Assembly (NCBI GenBank): GCA_011050525.1
Contig: DRFO01000006.1
Span: forward strand, 1-64,000
DNA: 64,000 nt
Source of the DNA: Halopseudomonas xinjiangensis
Lineage (GTDB): Bacteria; Pseudomonadota; Gammaproteobacteria; Pseudomonadales; Pseudomonadaceae
Direction: 5' to 3'
The position numbers and the translations under genes were made by a program. The notes below the pieces were generated by a model. It did no database searches. It was not told the DNA's origin and saw only the letters and a program-made list of their open reading frames with translations. Positions within the stretch are counted from its first letter, which is position 1, and the number at the start of each line of letters is the position of its first letter. Below, one piece after another: positions 15,299 through 24,941 of the stretch.

Positions 15299-17667
15299 TG
15301 CAAGCGGCTCCGATCAAGATCTGGGATATCCCTGGCGGCATCCACCCCGCCGAGCACAAACATGAATCTACCCAGCGTGGGCTGGAAGTCATGCCGTTGC
15401 CGGCGCGGCTGGTATTGCCGCTGCAGCAGCATATCGGTGCCCGCTCCGAGCCGGTTGTGGCCGTAGGCGATCAGGTGCTCAAGGGCCAGTTGCTGGCCGA
15501 GGCCACCGGTCTGGTGAGCTGCCCCTTGCATGCGCCTACCTCCGGGATCGTTACCGCGATCGGGCCTGCGCCCTTTCCCCATGCGTCGGGGCTGGAAGAG
15601 TGGGCGATTACGCTGGACAGCGACGGTGAGGACAAGTGGACCGATCTGGAGCCCATCGCTGACTACCAGTCGTTGGAGCCCGCAACGCTGCTGGACATGA
15701 TCCGCCTGGCCGGTATCAGCGGCATGGGCGGCGCGGGCTTTCCGACGTCGGCCAAGCTCAAGGCACGGCCTGAGCAGAAGATTTTTACGCTGATCATCAA
15801 TGGCACCGAGTGCGAGCCCTACATCACCGCAGATGACACGGCGATGCGCTACAAGGCCGCCGAGATTGTTGCTGGCATCGAAATCCTGATGCATATCCTG
15901 CATCCCGCAGACGTCTTGATCGGAATCGAAGACAACAAACCTGAAGCCATTGCAGCGATGCGCGCAGCGGTCGGCGACCGGGCAATGCGGGTTATTGAGT
16001 TCCCGACCAAGTATCCGTCTGGCGGCGAAAAACAGCTGATTCAGATTCTGACCGGCAAGGAAGTGCCCAGTGGCGGCCTGCCGGCAGACATCGGCATGGT
16101 CTGTCAGAACATCGGCACGCTGCTCGCTGTTCACGACGCCGTGCTGCTCGGTCAGCCGCTAATCAAGCGCATCACCACGCTGACCGGCGACGCACTGACA
16201 CGCCCGACCAACGTCGAGGCGCTGATCGGTACGCCGATTCGCGACCTGCTGCAGTTCGCTGGATTGCAGCCTGACAAGCTTTATCGCCTGGTCATGGGCG
16301 GACCGATGATGGGTTTTACCCTGCAAAGCCTGGACGCGCCCATCCTCAAAACCAGTAACTGTCTGCTGGCCGGCTCCATCGAAGAGTTGCCCCCGCCGCC
16401 GGTCGCGCAGCCTTGTATTCGCTGCGGCCTATGTTCCGAAGCCTGCCCGGCCAGTCTGCTGCCGCAGCAACTGCACTGGTTTGCGTTAGGCAAGGAACAT
16501 GATCAGCTGAAACGGCTGAATTTGTTCGACTGCATCGAATGCGGTTGCTGCTCTTACGTCTGCCCCAGCAGCATTCCGCTAGTACAGTATTACCGCGCCT
16601 CGAAGGCGGAGATCCGCGCCCTGGATCTGCAAACGCACAAGGCGGATCATTCCAAACAGCGCTTCGAACATCGCCAGGCGCGCTTGCAGCGTGAAACCGA
16701 ACAGAAGGAAATGGATCGCAAGGTCCGTGCTGAAAAGGCTGCCCGTATCAAGGCGGCCAAGGAAGCGGCCCAGCCATCTGAGACGGAAACCTCAGCCGAG
16801 GCGACGACGGACGTAACCCGCATCGAAGCACACAAGCCTACCGGCCTGACGCCCGAGCAAAAGCAGCTGAAGATCGCCGCTGCCACAGCGCAGATGGCAC
16901 TCAAAAAGGCGCAGAAGCAGATCGCTGCCAATCCAGACAATGTCGACCTCCAGGCCCAGGTTCCCGAGCTCGAGCAGGCATGCGAACAAGCCCAGCGCAC
17001 CTTTGATGAAGCGATGGGCGAGGTCTCAGTCAAGGCACCAGCCCCACCTTCGGCGGCAGGTGCTGATGACGCCAAGCGCCTGAAGATTGAAGCGGCAATG
17101 GCTCGCGCCAGCCTGAAAAAGGCCGAGCGCGCGGCAGGCGACTCGCCAACCGAAGAGCAGGAAAAGGAAATTTATGCCTTGCGCGAACAGGTCGCGGTAG
17201 CCGATGCGCGCCTACCCAAGGATGAAGCGCCCAGGAAACCATTGGACGAGAGCCTGAAAAAAGCCAAGCTGGATGCTGCCATGGCCAAAGCGGCGCTGAA
17301 AAAAGCCGAGCGTGCCCAATCTGAGAACGGCGAAGACGCTGCATTGCAGGAAGAGATCGAGCGCTGTCGCGCCCAATTGAGCGATGCTCTAGGCGTGCTC
17401 GAACAGGCCGAGGCAAAAGCTTCGCAACTCGAAACCAGCCAGCAACGCGCCGAGAAAAAGCCGGTGGATGAAACCACTCTCCAGCTCAAAACCGACATGG
17501 CGACGGCCAAGGCAAGCTTCAAGGAAGCCGAGCGTGCCGTACAGGAAGCCCGCGAAAATAATGCCGACACCGGCCCCGCCGAAACCGAACTGGCAAACAG
17601 CCGTGAAGTACTGGACAAGGCCGCCAAGGCCTTCGCCGCCCATATGGCGAGCAAGGAGACCAACTGA
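15298..17667 (+). CDS. rsxC: Electron transport complex subunit RsxC/RnfC with long repetitive C-terminal tail
   Basis: 789 aa. Residues 1-370 contain the RnfC N-terminal barrel-like domain and the NADH/FMN-binding region (GMGGAGFPTSAKL; NGTECEPYITADD). Two 4Fe-4S motifs follow: CIRCGLCSEACP and CIECGCCSYVCPS. After about residue 450 the protein becomes a highly charged Ala/Lys/Glu tail with at least four imperfect repeats of the type AAMAKAALKKAERA, predicted to be helical. Such long tails are known in gammaproteobacterial RsxC. It is translationally coupled to both neighbours (rsxD starts at its stop codon). Confidence 0.96.
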   Translation: MQAAPIKIWDIPGGIHPAEHKHESTQRGLEVMPLPARLVLPLQQHIGARSEPVVAVGDQVLKGQLLAEATGLVSCPLHAPTSGIVTAIGPAPFPHASGLEEWAITLDSDGEDKWTDLEPIADYQSLEPATLLDMIRLAGISGMGGAGFPTSAKLKARPEQKIFTLIINGTECEPYITADDTAMRYKAAEIVAGIEILMHILHPADVLIGIEDNKPEAIAAMRAAVGDRAMRVIEFPTKYPSGGEKQLIQILTGKEVPSGGLPADIGMVCQNIGTLLAVHDAVLLGQPLIKRITTLTGDALTRPTNVEALIGTPIRDLLQFAGLQPDKLYRLVMGGPMMGFTLQSLDAPILKTSNCLLAGSIEELPPPPVAQPCIRCGLCSEACPASLLPQQLHWFALGKEHDQLKRLNLFDCIECGCCSYVCPSSIPLVQYYRASKAEIRALDLQTHKADHSKQRFEHRQARLQRETEQKEMDRKVRAEKAARIKAAKEAAQPSETETSAEATTDVTRIEAHKPTGLTPEQKQLKIAAATAQMALKKAQKQIAANPDNVDLQAQVPELEQACEQAQRTFDEAMGEVSVKAPAPPSAAGADDAKRLKIEAAMARASLKKAERAAGDSPTEEQEKEIYALREQVAVADARLPKDEAPRKPLDESLKKAKLDAAMAKAALKKAERAQSENGEDAALQEEIERCRAQLSDALGVLEQAEAKASQLETSQQRAEKKPVDETTLQLKTDMATAKASFKEAERAVQEARENNADTGPAETELANSREVLDKAAKAFAAHMASKETN

Positions 17668-18740
17668 TGGCGCTGGTTCGCATAACCTCACCCCACGCCC
17701 GCGGCAACAACCGCACCCAGACCATCATGCTCTGGGTGCTGGGCGCGACCCTGCCCGGTGTAGCGGTGATGACCTGGCTGTTCGGCTTCGGCACGCTGAT
17801 CAACATCCTGTTGGCGAGCTGTTTTGCGCTGGCCGCCGAAGCACTCATTTTACGACTGCGCAAACGTCCCGTAGTGTTTTTTTTGAGCGACGGCAGCGCC
17901 TTGGTAACTGCCTGGCTACTTGCGCTGGCCCTGCCGCCCTATGTGCCCTGGTGGCTGGTACTGGTCGGCACCAGTTTCGCCATCGTGTTTGGCAAACAGT
18001 TGTATGGCGGGCTCGGCCAGAATCCATTCAACCCGGCCATGGTTGGCTATGTCGTAGTATTGATCTCCTTCCCGGTCGAGATGACTACCTGGCCGGCCTG
18101 GCGCGGCATCGAACAGGCGCTGCCTGATCTGCACTCCGTCCTCGGCTTGCTTGAGGCGTTACAGCGGGTATTCCTACCGGGCAGCGTGCCGACCATCGAC
18201 GGCTGGACGCTGGCCACCCCGCTGGACGTGGTAAAAAACAATAGCAGTCTGACCATGGATGAACTGGCCGCCAGCGGGCAGCCCGTGTTTGGCAGCCTGG
18301 GCGGTCGCGCCTGGGAGTGGGTAAATATTGCCTATCTGCTGGGCGGCGCGGTGTTGATCTACAAGCGCGTGCTCAGCTGGCACGCTCCCGCAGGGATGCT
18401 CCTGGCGCTGGGCCTGATGAGCCTGCTGTTCTGGGGTGGCTCCGGCTCGGACTCCAACGGCTCACCAATGTTTCACCTGCTCAGCGGCGCGACCATGCTG
18501 GGCGCGTTCTTCATCGTCACCGACCCGGTGTCAGGCGCGACCAGCTCGCTTGGCCGCATCGTCTTCGGTGCCGGCGTGGGCATTCTTGTCTATGTGATTC
18601 GTGCCTGGGGCGGCTATCCGGATGCGGTAGCCTTCGCCGTACTGCTGATGAATCTGGCCGCCCCAACTATCGATTACTACACCACCCCGCGCACCTATGG
18701 CCATCGCAAGGCCGAGCGCGGCATGGGCAAGGCAGACTAA
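17667..18740 (+). CDS. rsxD: Electron transport complex subunit RsxD/RnfD
   Basis: 357 aa membrane protein with about ten helices, homologous to Nqr[13 protein letters not shown] contains the S-G-A-T motif whose Thr carries covalently bound [19 protein letters not shown] is a conserved loop of the family. It forms the membrane electron path and, together with RsxG, a part of the ion pump. The start overlaps the rsxC stop, and the stop overlaps the rsxG start by one base. Confidence 0.95.
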   Translation: MALVRITSPHARGNNRTQTIMLWVLGATLPGVAVMTWLFGFGTLINILLASCFALAAEALILRLRKRPVVFFLSDGSALVTAWLLALALPPYVPWWLVLVGTSFAIVFGKQLYGGLGQNPFNPAMVGYVVVLISFPVEMTTWPAWRGIEQALPDLHSVLGLLEALQRVFLPGSVPTIDGWTLATPLDVVKNNSSLTMDELAASGQPVFGSLGGRAWEWVNIAYLLGGAVLIYKRVLSWHAPAGMLLALGLMSLLFWGGSGSDSNGSPMFHLLSGATMLGAFFIVTDPVSGATSSLGRIVFGAGVGILVYVIRAWGGYPDAVAFAVLLMNLAAPTIDYYTTPRTYGHRKAERGMGKAD

Positions 18741-19390
18741 TGGACAATAACGAGACAGCGGGCCGGTCGATTACGCGCAACAGTATTATTCTGGGCATAT
18801 TCGCCATGGTTACGGTCGGGTTGATCGCTGTGACCCAGCAAGGCACCGCTGCGCGCATTGCCGAAGAAAAGCGTCGGGCGCAGATGAGCGCTTTGACCGA
18901 GATTTTGCCTGAAAGTGAACACGACAATGATCTGCTGGAAGACACGCTGGTAGTCGATGATCGCAAATATCTGAACCTGCCTACCCCGGCCGTGGCCTAC
19001 CGCGGTCGGCAGAACGGCGACGTCGTAGCGGTGATCCTGCCGGTCGTCGCACCGGATGGATACAGCGGTCGTATTGATCTGCTGGTGGGCATCTATGCCG
19101 ACGGAACCCTGGCCGGCGTTCGTACGCTCAGCCACCGTGAAACACCCGGCCTGGGCGACAAGATCGAGCGCGCCAAGAGCGACTGGATACTCACCTTCAA
19201 TGGCAAGAGCCTGACCATGCCCGAGCCAGAAAACTGGGCTGTGCGCAAGGATGGTGGTGAGTTCGATCAATTTACCGGCGCCACCATCACGCCCCGCGCC
19301 GTGGTACAGGCGGTGTACCGCGCGCTGCAATACTTCCAGGAAAATCGCGCTACCCTGCTGCAACAAACCGAGGAGCCTGCCAATGGCTAG
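18740..19390 (+). CDS. rsxG: Electron transport complex subunit RsxG/RnfG (FMN protein)
   Basis: 216 aa starting at the ATG overlapping the rsxD stop (TAATG). One N-terminal membrane helix (residues 13-32) anchors a periplasmic domain. The FMN-attachment motif is in [15 protein letters not shown] (S/T-G-A-T-x-T), with the second Thr esterified to FMN. RsxG passes electrons between RsxD and the membrane core. Its stop overlaps the rsxE start by 8 nt, indicating tight coupling. Confidence 0.95.
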   Translation: MDNNETAGRSITRNSIILGIFAMVTVGLIAVTQQGTAARIAEEKRRAQMSALTEILPESEHDNDLLEDTLVVDDRKYLNLPTPAVAYRGRQNGDVVAVILPVVAPDGYSGRIDLLVGIYADGTLAGVRTLSHRETPGLGDKIERAKSDWILTFNGKSLTMPEPENWAVRKDGGEFDQFTGATITPRAVVQAVYRALQYFQENRATLLQQTEEPANG

Positions 19391-20096
19391 CACCAAGTTT
19401 TCCGAAATCACCGCCGATGGCCTGTGGCACAACAATCCGGGGCTGGTTCAACTGCTCGGCCTGTGTCCGTTGCTGGGTGTGAGTAGCACCGCCGTCAATG
19501 CGCTGGGTCTGGGCATTGCAACTATTCTGGTGCTGGTCGGCTCGAACTTTGCCGTGTCGGTCATTCGCAGCGCAGTGACAGATGCCGTGCGCCTGCCTGC
19601 CTTTGTGATGATCATCGCGGCGCTGACCACCTGTATCGAGTTGCTGATGCAGGCGTTCACCTACGAGCTGTATCAGATTCTCGGCATCTTCATCCCGCTG
19701 ATCGTCACCAACTGCGCGATTCTCGGCCGCGCCGATACGTACGCCTCGAAAAACGCAATCCTGCCGTCGGTGACCGATGGGTTCATGATGGGGCTGGGTT
19801 TTGCGCTGGTGTTGCTGGTGCTGGGTATGCTGCGCGAATTGGTGGGTTATGGCTCGCTGTTCGGAGGGATGGATTTGCTGCTGGGGCCCATGGCCGCCGA
19901 CTGGCGCATCGTGGTGTTTCCGAACTACAAGGAAGTGCTCTTCGTCATCCTGCCGCCAGGGGCGTTTATTTTCATGGGACTGCTGATCGCACTGAAGAAC
20001 GGCATTGACGCCCACGTCAAGGAACGCGCAGCCGCCAACGCAGCCAAGCCCGCTGTGGGCGGCAAGCGTGTTCGCGTTACCGGCACAATTGGTTAG
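19383..20096 (+). CDS. rsxE: Electron transport complex subunit RsxE/RnfE
   Basis: 237 aa from the ATG at 19383, which lies inside the end of rsxG. Six helices; [19 protein letters not shown] and [20 protein letters not shown] mirror RsxA, to which RsxE is paralogous, and carry the matching cysteines. It completes the membrane core of the Rsx complex. The next coding gene, nth, is separated by 559 bp rich in palindromes, larger than the tight nth linkage usual in Pseudomonas. Confidence 0.95.
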   Translation: MASTKFSEITADGLWHNNPGLVQLLGLCPLLGVSSTAVNALGLGIATILVLVGSNFAVSVIRSAVTDAVRLPAFVMIIAALTTCIELLMQAFTYELYQILGIFIPLIVTNCAILGRADTYASKNAILPSVTDGFMMGLGFALVLLVLGMLRELVGYGSLFGGMDLLLGPMAADWRIVVFPNYKEVLFVILPPGAFIFMGLLIALKNGIDAHVKERAAANAAKPAVGGKRVRVTGTIG

Positions 20097-20261
20097 CAGT
20101 TTCGAAACCCGTTTTGTTGGTTCCTGGGAAGACGAGCGTTAGTTTGATCACGGCGTCTAGTTGGGACATTTGTTATCGCGCTGGTGTAGTTTGGAGGTGA
20201 TAGGGCGCTGGATGATCAAGTAGGCGGCGGGAGACGTTAGCCAGGGCTTGTGGTAGTGGAC

Positions 20262-20585
20262 CAAGCCCATGGATTCCCGCCTTCGCGGGAATGACGGGGT
20301 AAAAATGGCGTGAGGAGAGGATGACGGGTGATTGCCGGGTCCAAAGGCCCAACGTAGCTTCGGCCTCCCCCTACGTCACCCCCGCGAAAGCGGAGGTTTG
20401 GAGAACCGACGTAGCTTTGGTATTCCCTACGTCAGCCCGCGAAGGCGGAGGTCCGGAGAACCGACGTTGCTTTGGCACCCCAGCGCTTTCCCGCGCGAAG
20501 GCGAGGGTCCAGGAGTCCAGAGGCCCAACGTAGCTTCGGCGTCCCCCACCGTCACCCCCGCGAAGGCGGGGGTCCAGGGTTTGGT
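20262..20585. repeat. Cluster of CCCGCCTTCGCGGG-type palindromes between rsxE and nth
   Basis: The 559-bp gap contains at least four palindromic units: a good copy at 20269-20295 (GGATTCCCGCCTTCGCGGGA), and more degenerate inverted ones near 20376, 20430 and 20548 (CCCCCGCGAAGGCGGGGG). They are linked by short repeated connectors (for example GGAGAACCGACGT twice, and CCAACGTAGCTTCGGC twice). This is a REP-like intergenic cluster of a family found again at 27.6-28.3 kb. The remaining 160 bases before it show no gene. Confidence 0.8.
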
Positions 20586-20655
20586 GGTGTTAGCCGCTGA
20601 ATAAACTCATGCACACGCAATCGCAAACCACACAAGAGCAGCGTATCCACACCCA

Positions 20656-21291
20656 ATGAACAAAGAAAAACGCTATGAAATCTTCCGCCGCCTGCGCGAA
20701 GACAACCCCACCCCGACCACCGAGCTCAACTTCAGCTCACCGTTCGAACTGCTGGTGGCGGTGACGCTGTCGGCGCAGTCCACCGACGTGGGCGTCAACA
20801 AGGCGACCGCCAAGCTGTTTCCGGTTGCCAACACGCCCGAAGCAATCCATGCGCTGGGTGTGGAAGGGTTATCGGAATACATCAAGACCATAGGCCTCTA
20901 CAACAGCAAAGCGCGCAATGTGATCGCCGCGTGCAGGATGCTTATCGACCTGCACGACAGCCAGGTACCGGAGGACCGTGCTTCGCTGGAGGCTCTGCCA
21001 GGGGTAGGACGCAAGACTGCCAATGTTGTGCTCAACACCGCGTTCGGCCATCCGGAAATGGCTGTCGACACACATATATTCCGCGTCAGCAACCGCACCC
21101 GAATCGCGCCGGGCAAAAATGTGGTCGAGGTGGAAAGGCAACTCATCAAGCACGTGCCGAAGGAATTTCTGGTCGACGCCCACCATTGGCTCATTCTTCA
21201 CGGCCGCTATGTATGCAAGGCGCGCACGCCGTTGTGCGGAAGCTGCCGGATTGAAGACCTCTGTGAATACCGCTGCAAAACCGTAGAGTGA
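20656..21291 (+). CDS. nth: Endonuclease III
   Basis: 211 aa DNA glycosylase/AP lyase for oxidised pyrimidines. The helix-hairpin-helix LPGVGRKTANVVL carries the catalytic Lys, and AVDTHIFRVSNRT holds the catalytic Asp. The C-terminal 4Fe-4S cluster loop is complete: C-x6-C-x2-C-x5-C in CKARTPLCGSCRIEDLCEY. Gene order rsx-nth followed by a small acidic protein matches Pseudomonas. The distance from rsxE suggests its own promoter or an inserted repeat cluster. Confidence 0.97.
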   Translation: MNKEKRYEIFRRLREDNPTPTTELNFSSPFELLVAVTLSAQSTDVGVNKATAKLFPVANTPEAIHALGVEGLSEYIKTIGLYNSKARNVIAACRMLIDLHDSQVPEDRASLEALPGVGRKTANVVLNTAFGHPEMAVDTHIFRVSNRTRIAPGKNVVEVERQLIKHVPKEFLVDAHHWLILHGRYVCKARTPLCGSCRIEDLCEYRCKTVE

Positions 21292-21397
21292 CACTTCTGG
21301 TAATATTCTTTTGCCTTCATAAAAAAAATCTATTTCCGCTTATCCCGGCCACCCGCTATAAGGTGCGCAAATGGCATCTTCAATGTGGAGTTGAGTC

Positions 21398-21577
21398 ATG
21401 GCCAAAGCAAAAGCTGAAATAGAGCTGGACGATGAAGACTTTGTCGAGGAAGAGGAAGCCCCCGAGGCGGACTCCGCAGCGACTTCCAAAGCAAGCCTTA
21501 CCAAGAGGCGGCTTATCGATAACTATCTTGAAGAGCGACGCCTTCAGAGACAGCTCTCCGATTACGACTTTGACTGA
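21398..21577 (+). CDS. PA3496-family small acidic protein
   Basis: 59 aa, starting MAKAKAEIELDDEDF. It has an acidic first half (EEEEAPEAD) and a basic-amphipathic C-terminus with KRRLIDNYLEERRLQRQL and ending in YDFD. This layout matches the PA3496-like family, whose gene follows nth in Pseudomonas. The function is not established; the family name mentions envelope integrity. GTGGAG precedes the ATG. I accept it on synteny and the conserved C-terminal R-x-L-E-E-R-R-L motif. Confidence 0.8.
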   Translation: MAKAKAEIELDDEDFVEEEEAPEADSAATSKASLTKRRLIDNYLEERRLQRQLSDYDFD

Positions 21578-21740
21578 CAGTCCATAAGCGGAAGGCCAAC
21601 TCCTTCCGCCTGCGGCCCCTTGGCCGACCTATTGGCAAAGCCAATCGCCCCTATTGTCCTTTTCTCTTTGGCATCCTCCTGGCGTGCGACTAGTATCACC
21701 TCATCGGGAATGATTCCTATTTGAATTTGAGGCGCGCGCC

Positions 21741-21959
21741 ATGACCAAGACCATCACCTTTGCAATCATGCATTTCACCATCGCCTTCGGGGTGGTTTAC
21801 GCAATGACAGGTAGCCTGTTGCTGGGCGGCGCCGTGGCGCTGGTCGAGCCGGCGGTTAACACCGTTGCCTTCTATTTTCACGAGCGTCTGTGGAAGCGTA
21901 TAGAGCATCGCCGCTCATCACGCCGGAGGGGTAATCCGCTACCGGTAATGCAAGCTTGA
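21741..21959 (+). CDS. DUF2061 small membrane protein
   Basis: 72 aa. Two hydrophobic segments flank the family signature: MTKTITFAIMHFTIAFGVVY, then GGAVALVEPAVNTVAFYFHE with the conserved E-P-x-x-N-T and H-E. The C-terminal tail is basic (KRIEHRRSSRRRG). DUF2061 proteins are widespread small inner-membrane proteins of unknown role. It stands alone, transcribed toward the MlaA fusion gene. Confidence 0.85.
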   Translation: MTKTITFAIMHFTIAFGVVYAMTGSLLLGGAVALVEPAVNTVAFYFHERLWKRIEHRRSSRRRGNPLPVMQA

Positions 21960-22045
21960 GGGTCCTGCCCGGTCGGCTAGCCCGGCAATGTGAGGAACCT
22001 TACGGTTTCTTTGGGGTATAGTTGTTAGACCAATCGGGAGTACCT

Positions 22046-24052
22046 ATGAAACGATTTACCGTCGCCGTTAGCTTGTGCGTTGCCCTTTTTTCAATTTCCT
22101 ACGCCCATGCGAATGATTTTTCGTATGAACAGAACAACGCATTCATGGCGACCATTGCCGGCACCCCGCTGGATCAGACTGCCCCCGTTCCTGCTGAGGT
22201 CGATATCCGCCAGGAAGACCTTTCCGTCAGCGTGATCCCGGATCGTGAGCTACCGCCTATTCTCAGCCAGCATCGGGAACTGACCTATCGCCTTGCCTGG
22301 CAGGAAGGCCCTGCCCCGATGATGTTCCTGATTGCCGGGACAGGGTCGGGGTTCGATACCACCCGCATGGACTACCTCAAGCGGGTATTCTGGCAGGCAG
22401 GCATGCACGTGATCGTCATTTCCTCGCCTACCAACTACGATTTCATCGCGGCTGCATCCGACACTGGCCTGCCAGGGCTCGGTTACGAAGACGCACGTGA
22501 TCTGCATACCGCCATGTCCAGAGCCGTTGAGCGTTCGCGAGAAGTTAATGATCTGGAGATTACTGAATACCATATGGCCGGTTTCAGCCTTGGTGCGCTC
22601 AACGCCGCCTTCGTAGGCGAGCTGGATTCCCACCTGGGTCAGTTCGACTTTGAAAGCATCCTTCTGCTCAACCCGCCAGTAAACCTCTATTCATCCGTGC
22701 AACGCCTGGATGCCCTGTCCAACACCAAGGTACAAGGTGTTAACGGCACCGACAGCTTCTATGAGCACATTTTCGACAAGCTCTCCCGTTACTTCGGTAC
22801 ACGCGGCGGCACGGATATCGGCGCTGGTTTGTTTGCCGATATCCAGCAATCAGGCGAGGCATTGACCGATGCGGAACTGGCCATGCTGGTGGGTGCGGTA
22901 TTCCGTTTCGCCGCAGCAGACCTGAACTTCGTTTCCGATCTGGTCACTGGTGGTGGGCAATACGCCCCGGCGGATGAAACCGTGACGGTAAGCACTTCCC
23001 TGACTCCCTATCTGCGTCGGGCTCTGTTCTGTGATTTTGGCTGCTATATCGAAACCCAGCTGTGGCCGGACTGGCAGACGCGCAACGCCGGCCTCGGTAT
23101 TGAGGACATGGCCTACCGCACCAGCTTGCGCAGCATCGAAGATTACCTGCGCAACAGCGACAACATCGCGGTGGTGACCAATGCGGATGACTTCATCCTT
23201 GCGCGCGATGACTATCAGTATCTGGCTGACGTCTTTGGCGACAGAGCGTTCCTGTATCCGCGCGGCGGGCACGGCGGCAACCTGCAGCACCAGGACGTAG
23301 TCGCGCGCATGCTTGCCTTCGTCGAGCAGGGCAGCGTATCCAGTGGCACAGGTGAAATTCCCGAGTACCGCGATCCACTCGAAGGGCTGGAGATGAACAG
23401 CGATGAGGCCGAGTATCAGTTCGAGCGCTCAAGCCTGCGGGCACTGAAGGTTCAGGATCCGCTGGAAGGCTTTAACCGGCAGATCTACCGCTTCAACGGG
23501 CAGTTTGACGAGTACGTTTACCTGCCGGTGGTTCGCGGTTACGTATGGGCTACGCCAGCGGTCGTGCGCACCGGCGTTTCCAACGTTTTCAATAACCTGG
23601 GTGATGTTCCCAATCTGGCTAACAGCCTGGCGCAGGGCAAGGTTACCCAGAGCATGCGCACCACCGCGCGCCTGTTGCTCAATACCACCGTCGGCTTGCT
23701 CGGCATATTTGATGTGGCCGGCGCCGCGGGTTTGCCGCAGGAGCCTGAAGACTTCGGGCAAACCATGGGTCGCTACGGCGCGCCCATGGGGCCCTATCTG
23801 GTCGTCCCGTTCCTGGGTCCATCGTCGCTGCGTGATGCGACGGGCTCCCTGGCAGACTGGACGCTTCAGGGCAGTGTGGATTATCTGAACAATCGCCAGT
23901 TCATGGCAGATCAGGTCTGGCCTTATGGGTTATACGCAGTGGACCTGCGCTATCAGAACGACTTCCGTTATGGCGCGCTGGACAGCCTGTTCGAATATGA
24001 CCAGGTGCGTTATCTATATACCAAATTGCGGGAGCTGCAGATTCAGCAGTGA
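22046..24052 (+). CDS. Fusion of a periplasmic alpha/beta-hydrolase-like domain with an MlaA (VacJ) domain
   Basis: 668 aa from the ATG at 22046 (GGGAG upstream); an earlier frame from 22022 adds 8 residues before the signal peptide. MKRFTVAVSLCVALFSISYAHA is a Sec signal with A-H-A cleavage and no lipobox. Residues about 60-440 look like an alpha/beta hydrolase: nucleophile Ser181 in AGFSLGALN, candidate acid Asp381/382 in TNADDFI, and His409 in RGGHGGN. Residues about 470-668 are MlaA: QDPLEGFNRQIYRFN, GDVPNLANSLAQGK and MGRYGAPMGPYLVVPFLGP. MlaA is normally an outer-membrane lipoprotein removing outer-leaflet phospholipids with OmpC and MlaC. Here the lipid anchor is missing and an esterase-like domain precedes it. 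Confidence 0.85.
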   Translation: MKRFTVAVSLCVALFSISYAHANDFSYEQNNAFMATIAGTPLDQTAPVPAEVDIRQEDLSVSVIPDRELPPILSQHRELTYRLAWQEGPAPMMFLIAGTGSGFDTTRMDYLKRVFWQAGMHVIVISSPTNYDFIAAASDTGLPGLGYEDARDLHTAMSRAVERSREVNDLEITEYHMAGFSLGALNAAFVGELDSHLGQFDFESILLLNPPVNLYSSVQRLDALSNTKVQGVNGTDSFYEHIFDKLSRYFGTRGGTDIGAGLFADIQQSGEALTDAELAMLVGAVFRFAAADLNFVSDLVTGGGQYAPADETVTVSTSLTPYLRRALFCDFGCYIETQLWPDWQTRNAGLGIEDMAYRTSLRSIEDYLRNSDNIAVVTNADDFILARDDYQYLADVFGDRAFLYPRGGHGGNLQHQDVVARMLAFVEQGSVSSGTGEIPEYRDPLEGLEMNSDEAEYQFERSSLRALKVQDPLEGFNRQIYRFNGQFDEYVYLPVVRGYVWATPAVVRTGVSNVFNNLGDVPNLANSLAQGKVTQSMRTTARLLLNTTVGLLGIFDVAGAAGLPQEPEDFGQTMGRYGAPMGPYLVVPFLGPSSLRDATGSLADWTLQGSVDYLNNRQFMADQVWPYGLYAVDLRYQNDFRYGALDSLFEYDQVRYLYTKLRELQIQQ

Positions 24053-24095
24053 TCGGCAACCACAGCCGCTCCCCTCAACGGGGCGGCTCGGAACG

Positions 24096-24548
24096 TCAGC
24101 CGACCCGGAAAATGATGTGCTCTTCCCAGTCATCCTCATCCACCGCCTCTTCGGCGAGCATTCGGCCTGCCTGCGAGATCCCGGCGTTGTGGACGGCCTG
24201 ACGGTCGCCACAAACCAGATGGTGCCAGGGCGGCAGATCCTCGCCCTCAGCCACCAACCGGTAACCGCAGGAAGGCGGCAGCCAGGAGAAGTCACCCGCG
24301 TCCTTCGGGGTCAGCTGAATGCAATCGGGCACGTATTGGCGACGATTGTCGTAATTGCTGCAACGACAGGTGTCCCGGTCCAGCAGCTTGCAGGCCACCC
24401 GGGTGTAATAGATGGCCGCAGGGTCGTCTTCATCTTCCAGTTTCTGCAGGCAGCAGAGCCCGCAGCCATCACACAGGGACTCCCATTCCTGTCGATCCAT
24501 CTCGGCAAGGGGCTTGCGCTTCCAGAATTCCTGGACTCTCTGGGCCAT
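24096..24548 (-). CDS. YcgN-family cysteine-cluster protein (UPF0260)
   Basis: 150 aa from the ATG at 24548 ([12 protein letters not shown]), since an earlier start at 24584 lies inside the upstream gene. It has the UPF0260/YcgN cysteine pattern: [15 protein letters not shown], then [17 protein letters not shown] and VPDCIQLTP, and PSCGYRLV. The family is presumed to bind zinc or an Fe-S cluster; the function is unknown. It overlaps nothing but starts within 5 nt of the end of the glutaredoxin-like gene, so the two are an operon. Confidence 0.85.
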   Translation of the reverse strand: MAQRVQEFWKRKPLAEMDRQEWESLCDGCGLCCLQKLEDEDDPAAIYYTRVACKLLDRDTCRCSNYDNRRQYVPDCIQLTPKDAGDFSWLPPSCGYRLVAEGEDLPPWHHLVCGDRQAVHNAGISQAGRMLAEEAVDEDDWEEHIIFRVG

Positions 24549-24550
24549 GC

Positions 24551-24814
24551 TCAGCCCTCCTCGCCTATCACGTCGCCGAGCCACACAATGAGCTGCTGCA
24601 TATCGAACGGCCAGTCTAGCTCGGCGCCATTGTCGTCGCGCTTCAGCACTGGAATACGCAACTGATAACGCTCGAGCAGGGTCTGACTGTCAATGATATC
24701 CACCTCATGTACCTGAACACCGTTACCGGCCAGCGGCTTGAGCAGGCTGGCCGCCTCCTCGCACAGATGGCAGGCGCTGGTAGCAAACAATGTGACGTTT
24801 AAGGGTGGAGTCAT
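24551..24814 (-). CDS. Glutaredoxin-family (DUF836-type) protein
   Basis: 87 aa from the ATG at 24814 ([20 protein letters not shown]); a longer frame from 24913 lacks family character. The redox motif is C-H-L-C, followed by the thioredoxin-fold cis-Pro region RIPVLKR. The size and pattern match DUF836/glutaredoxin-like proteins. It is coupled to the downstream YcgN-family gene, which is cysteine rich, so a thiol-maintenance link is possible but only inferred. Confidence 0.8.
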   Translation of the reverse strand: MTPPLNVTLFATSACHLCEEAASLLKPLAGNGVQVHEVDIIDSQTLLERYQLRIPVLKRDDNGAELDWPFDMQQLIVWLGDVIGEEG

Positions 24815-24941
24815 CGGTTTTCCAGGGGAGTGTTGCAAGGGGCGGCATTCTAACCCGTAAATCCTGGCAGACAGAATACTCCCCGACGCTTGGCAGCTTC
24901 GCAGGCATGTCACATACTCGACCGATTACAGGGAGAACTGA

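Noticed and set aside
18317..18739. Longer start for rsxG inside rsxD
   Set aside because: The upstream frame is the rsxD gene read out of frame; the ATG overlapping the rsxD stop gives a normal RsxG with its membrane helix at the N-terminus.
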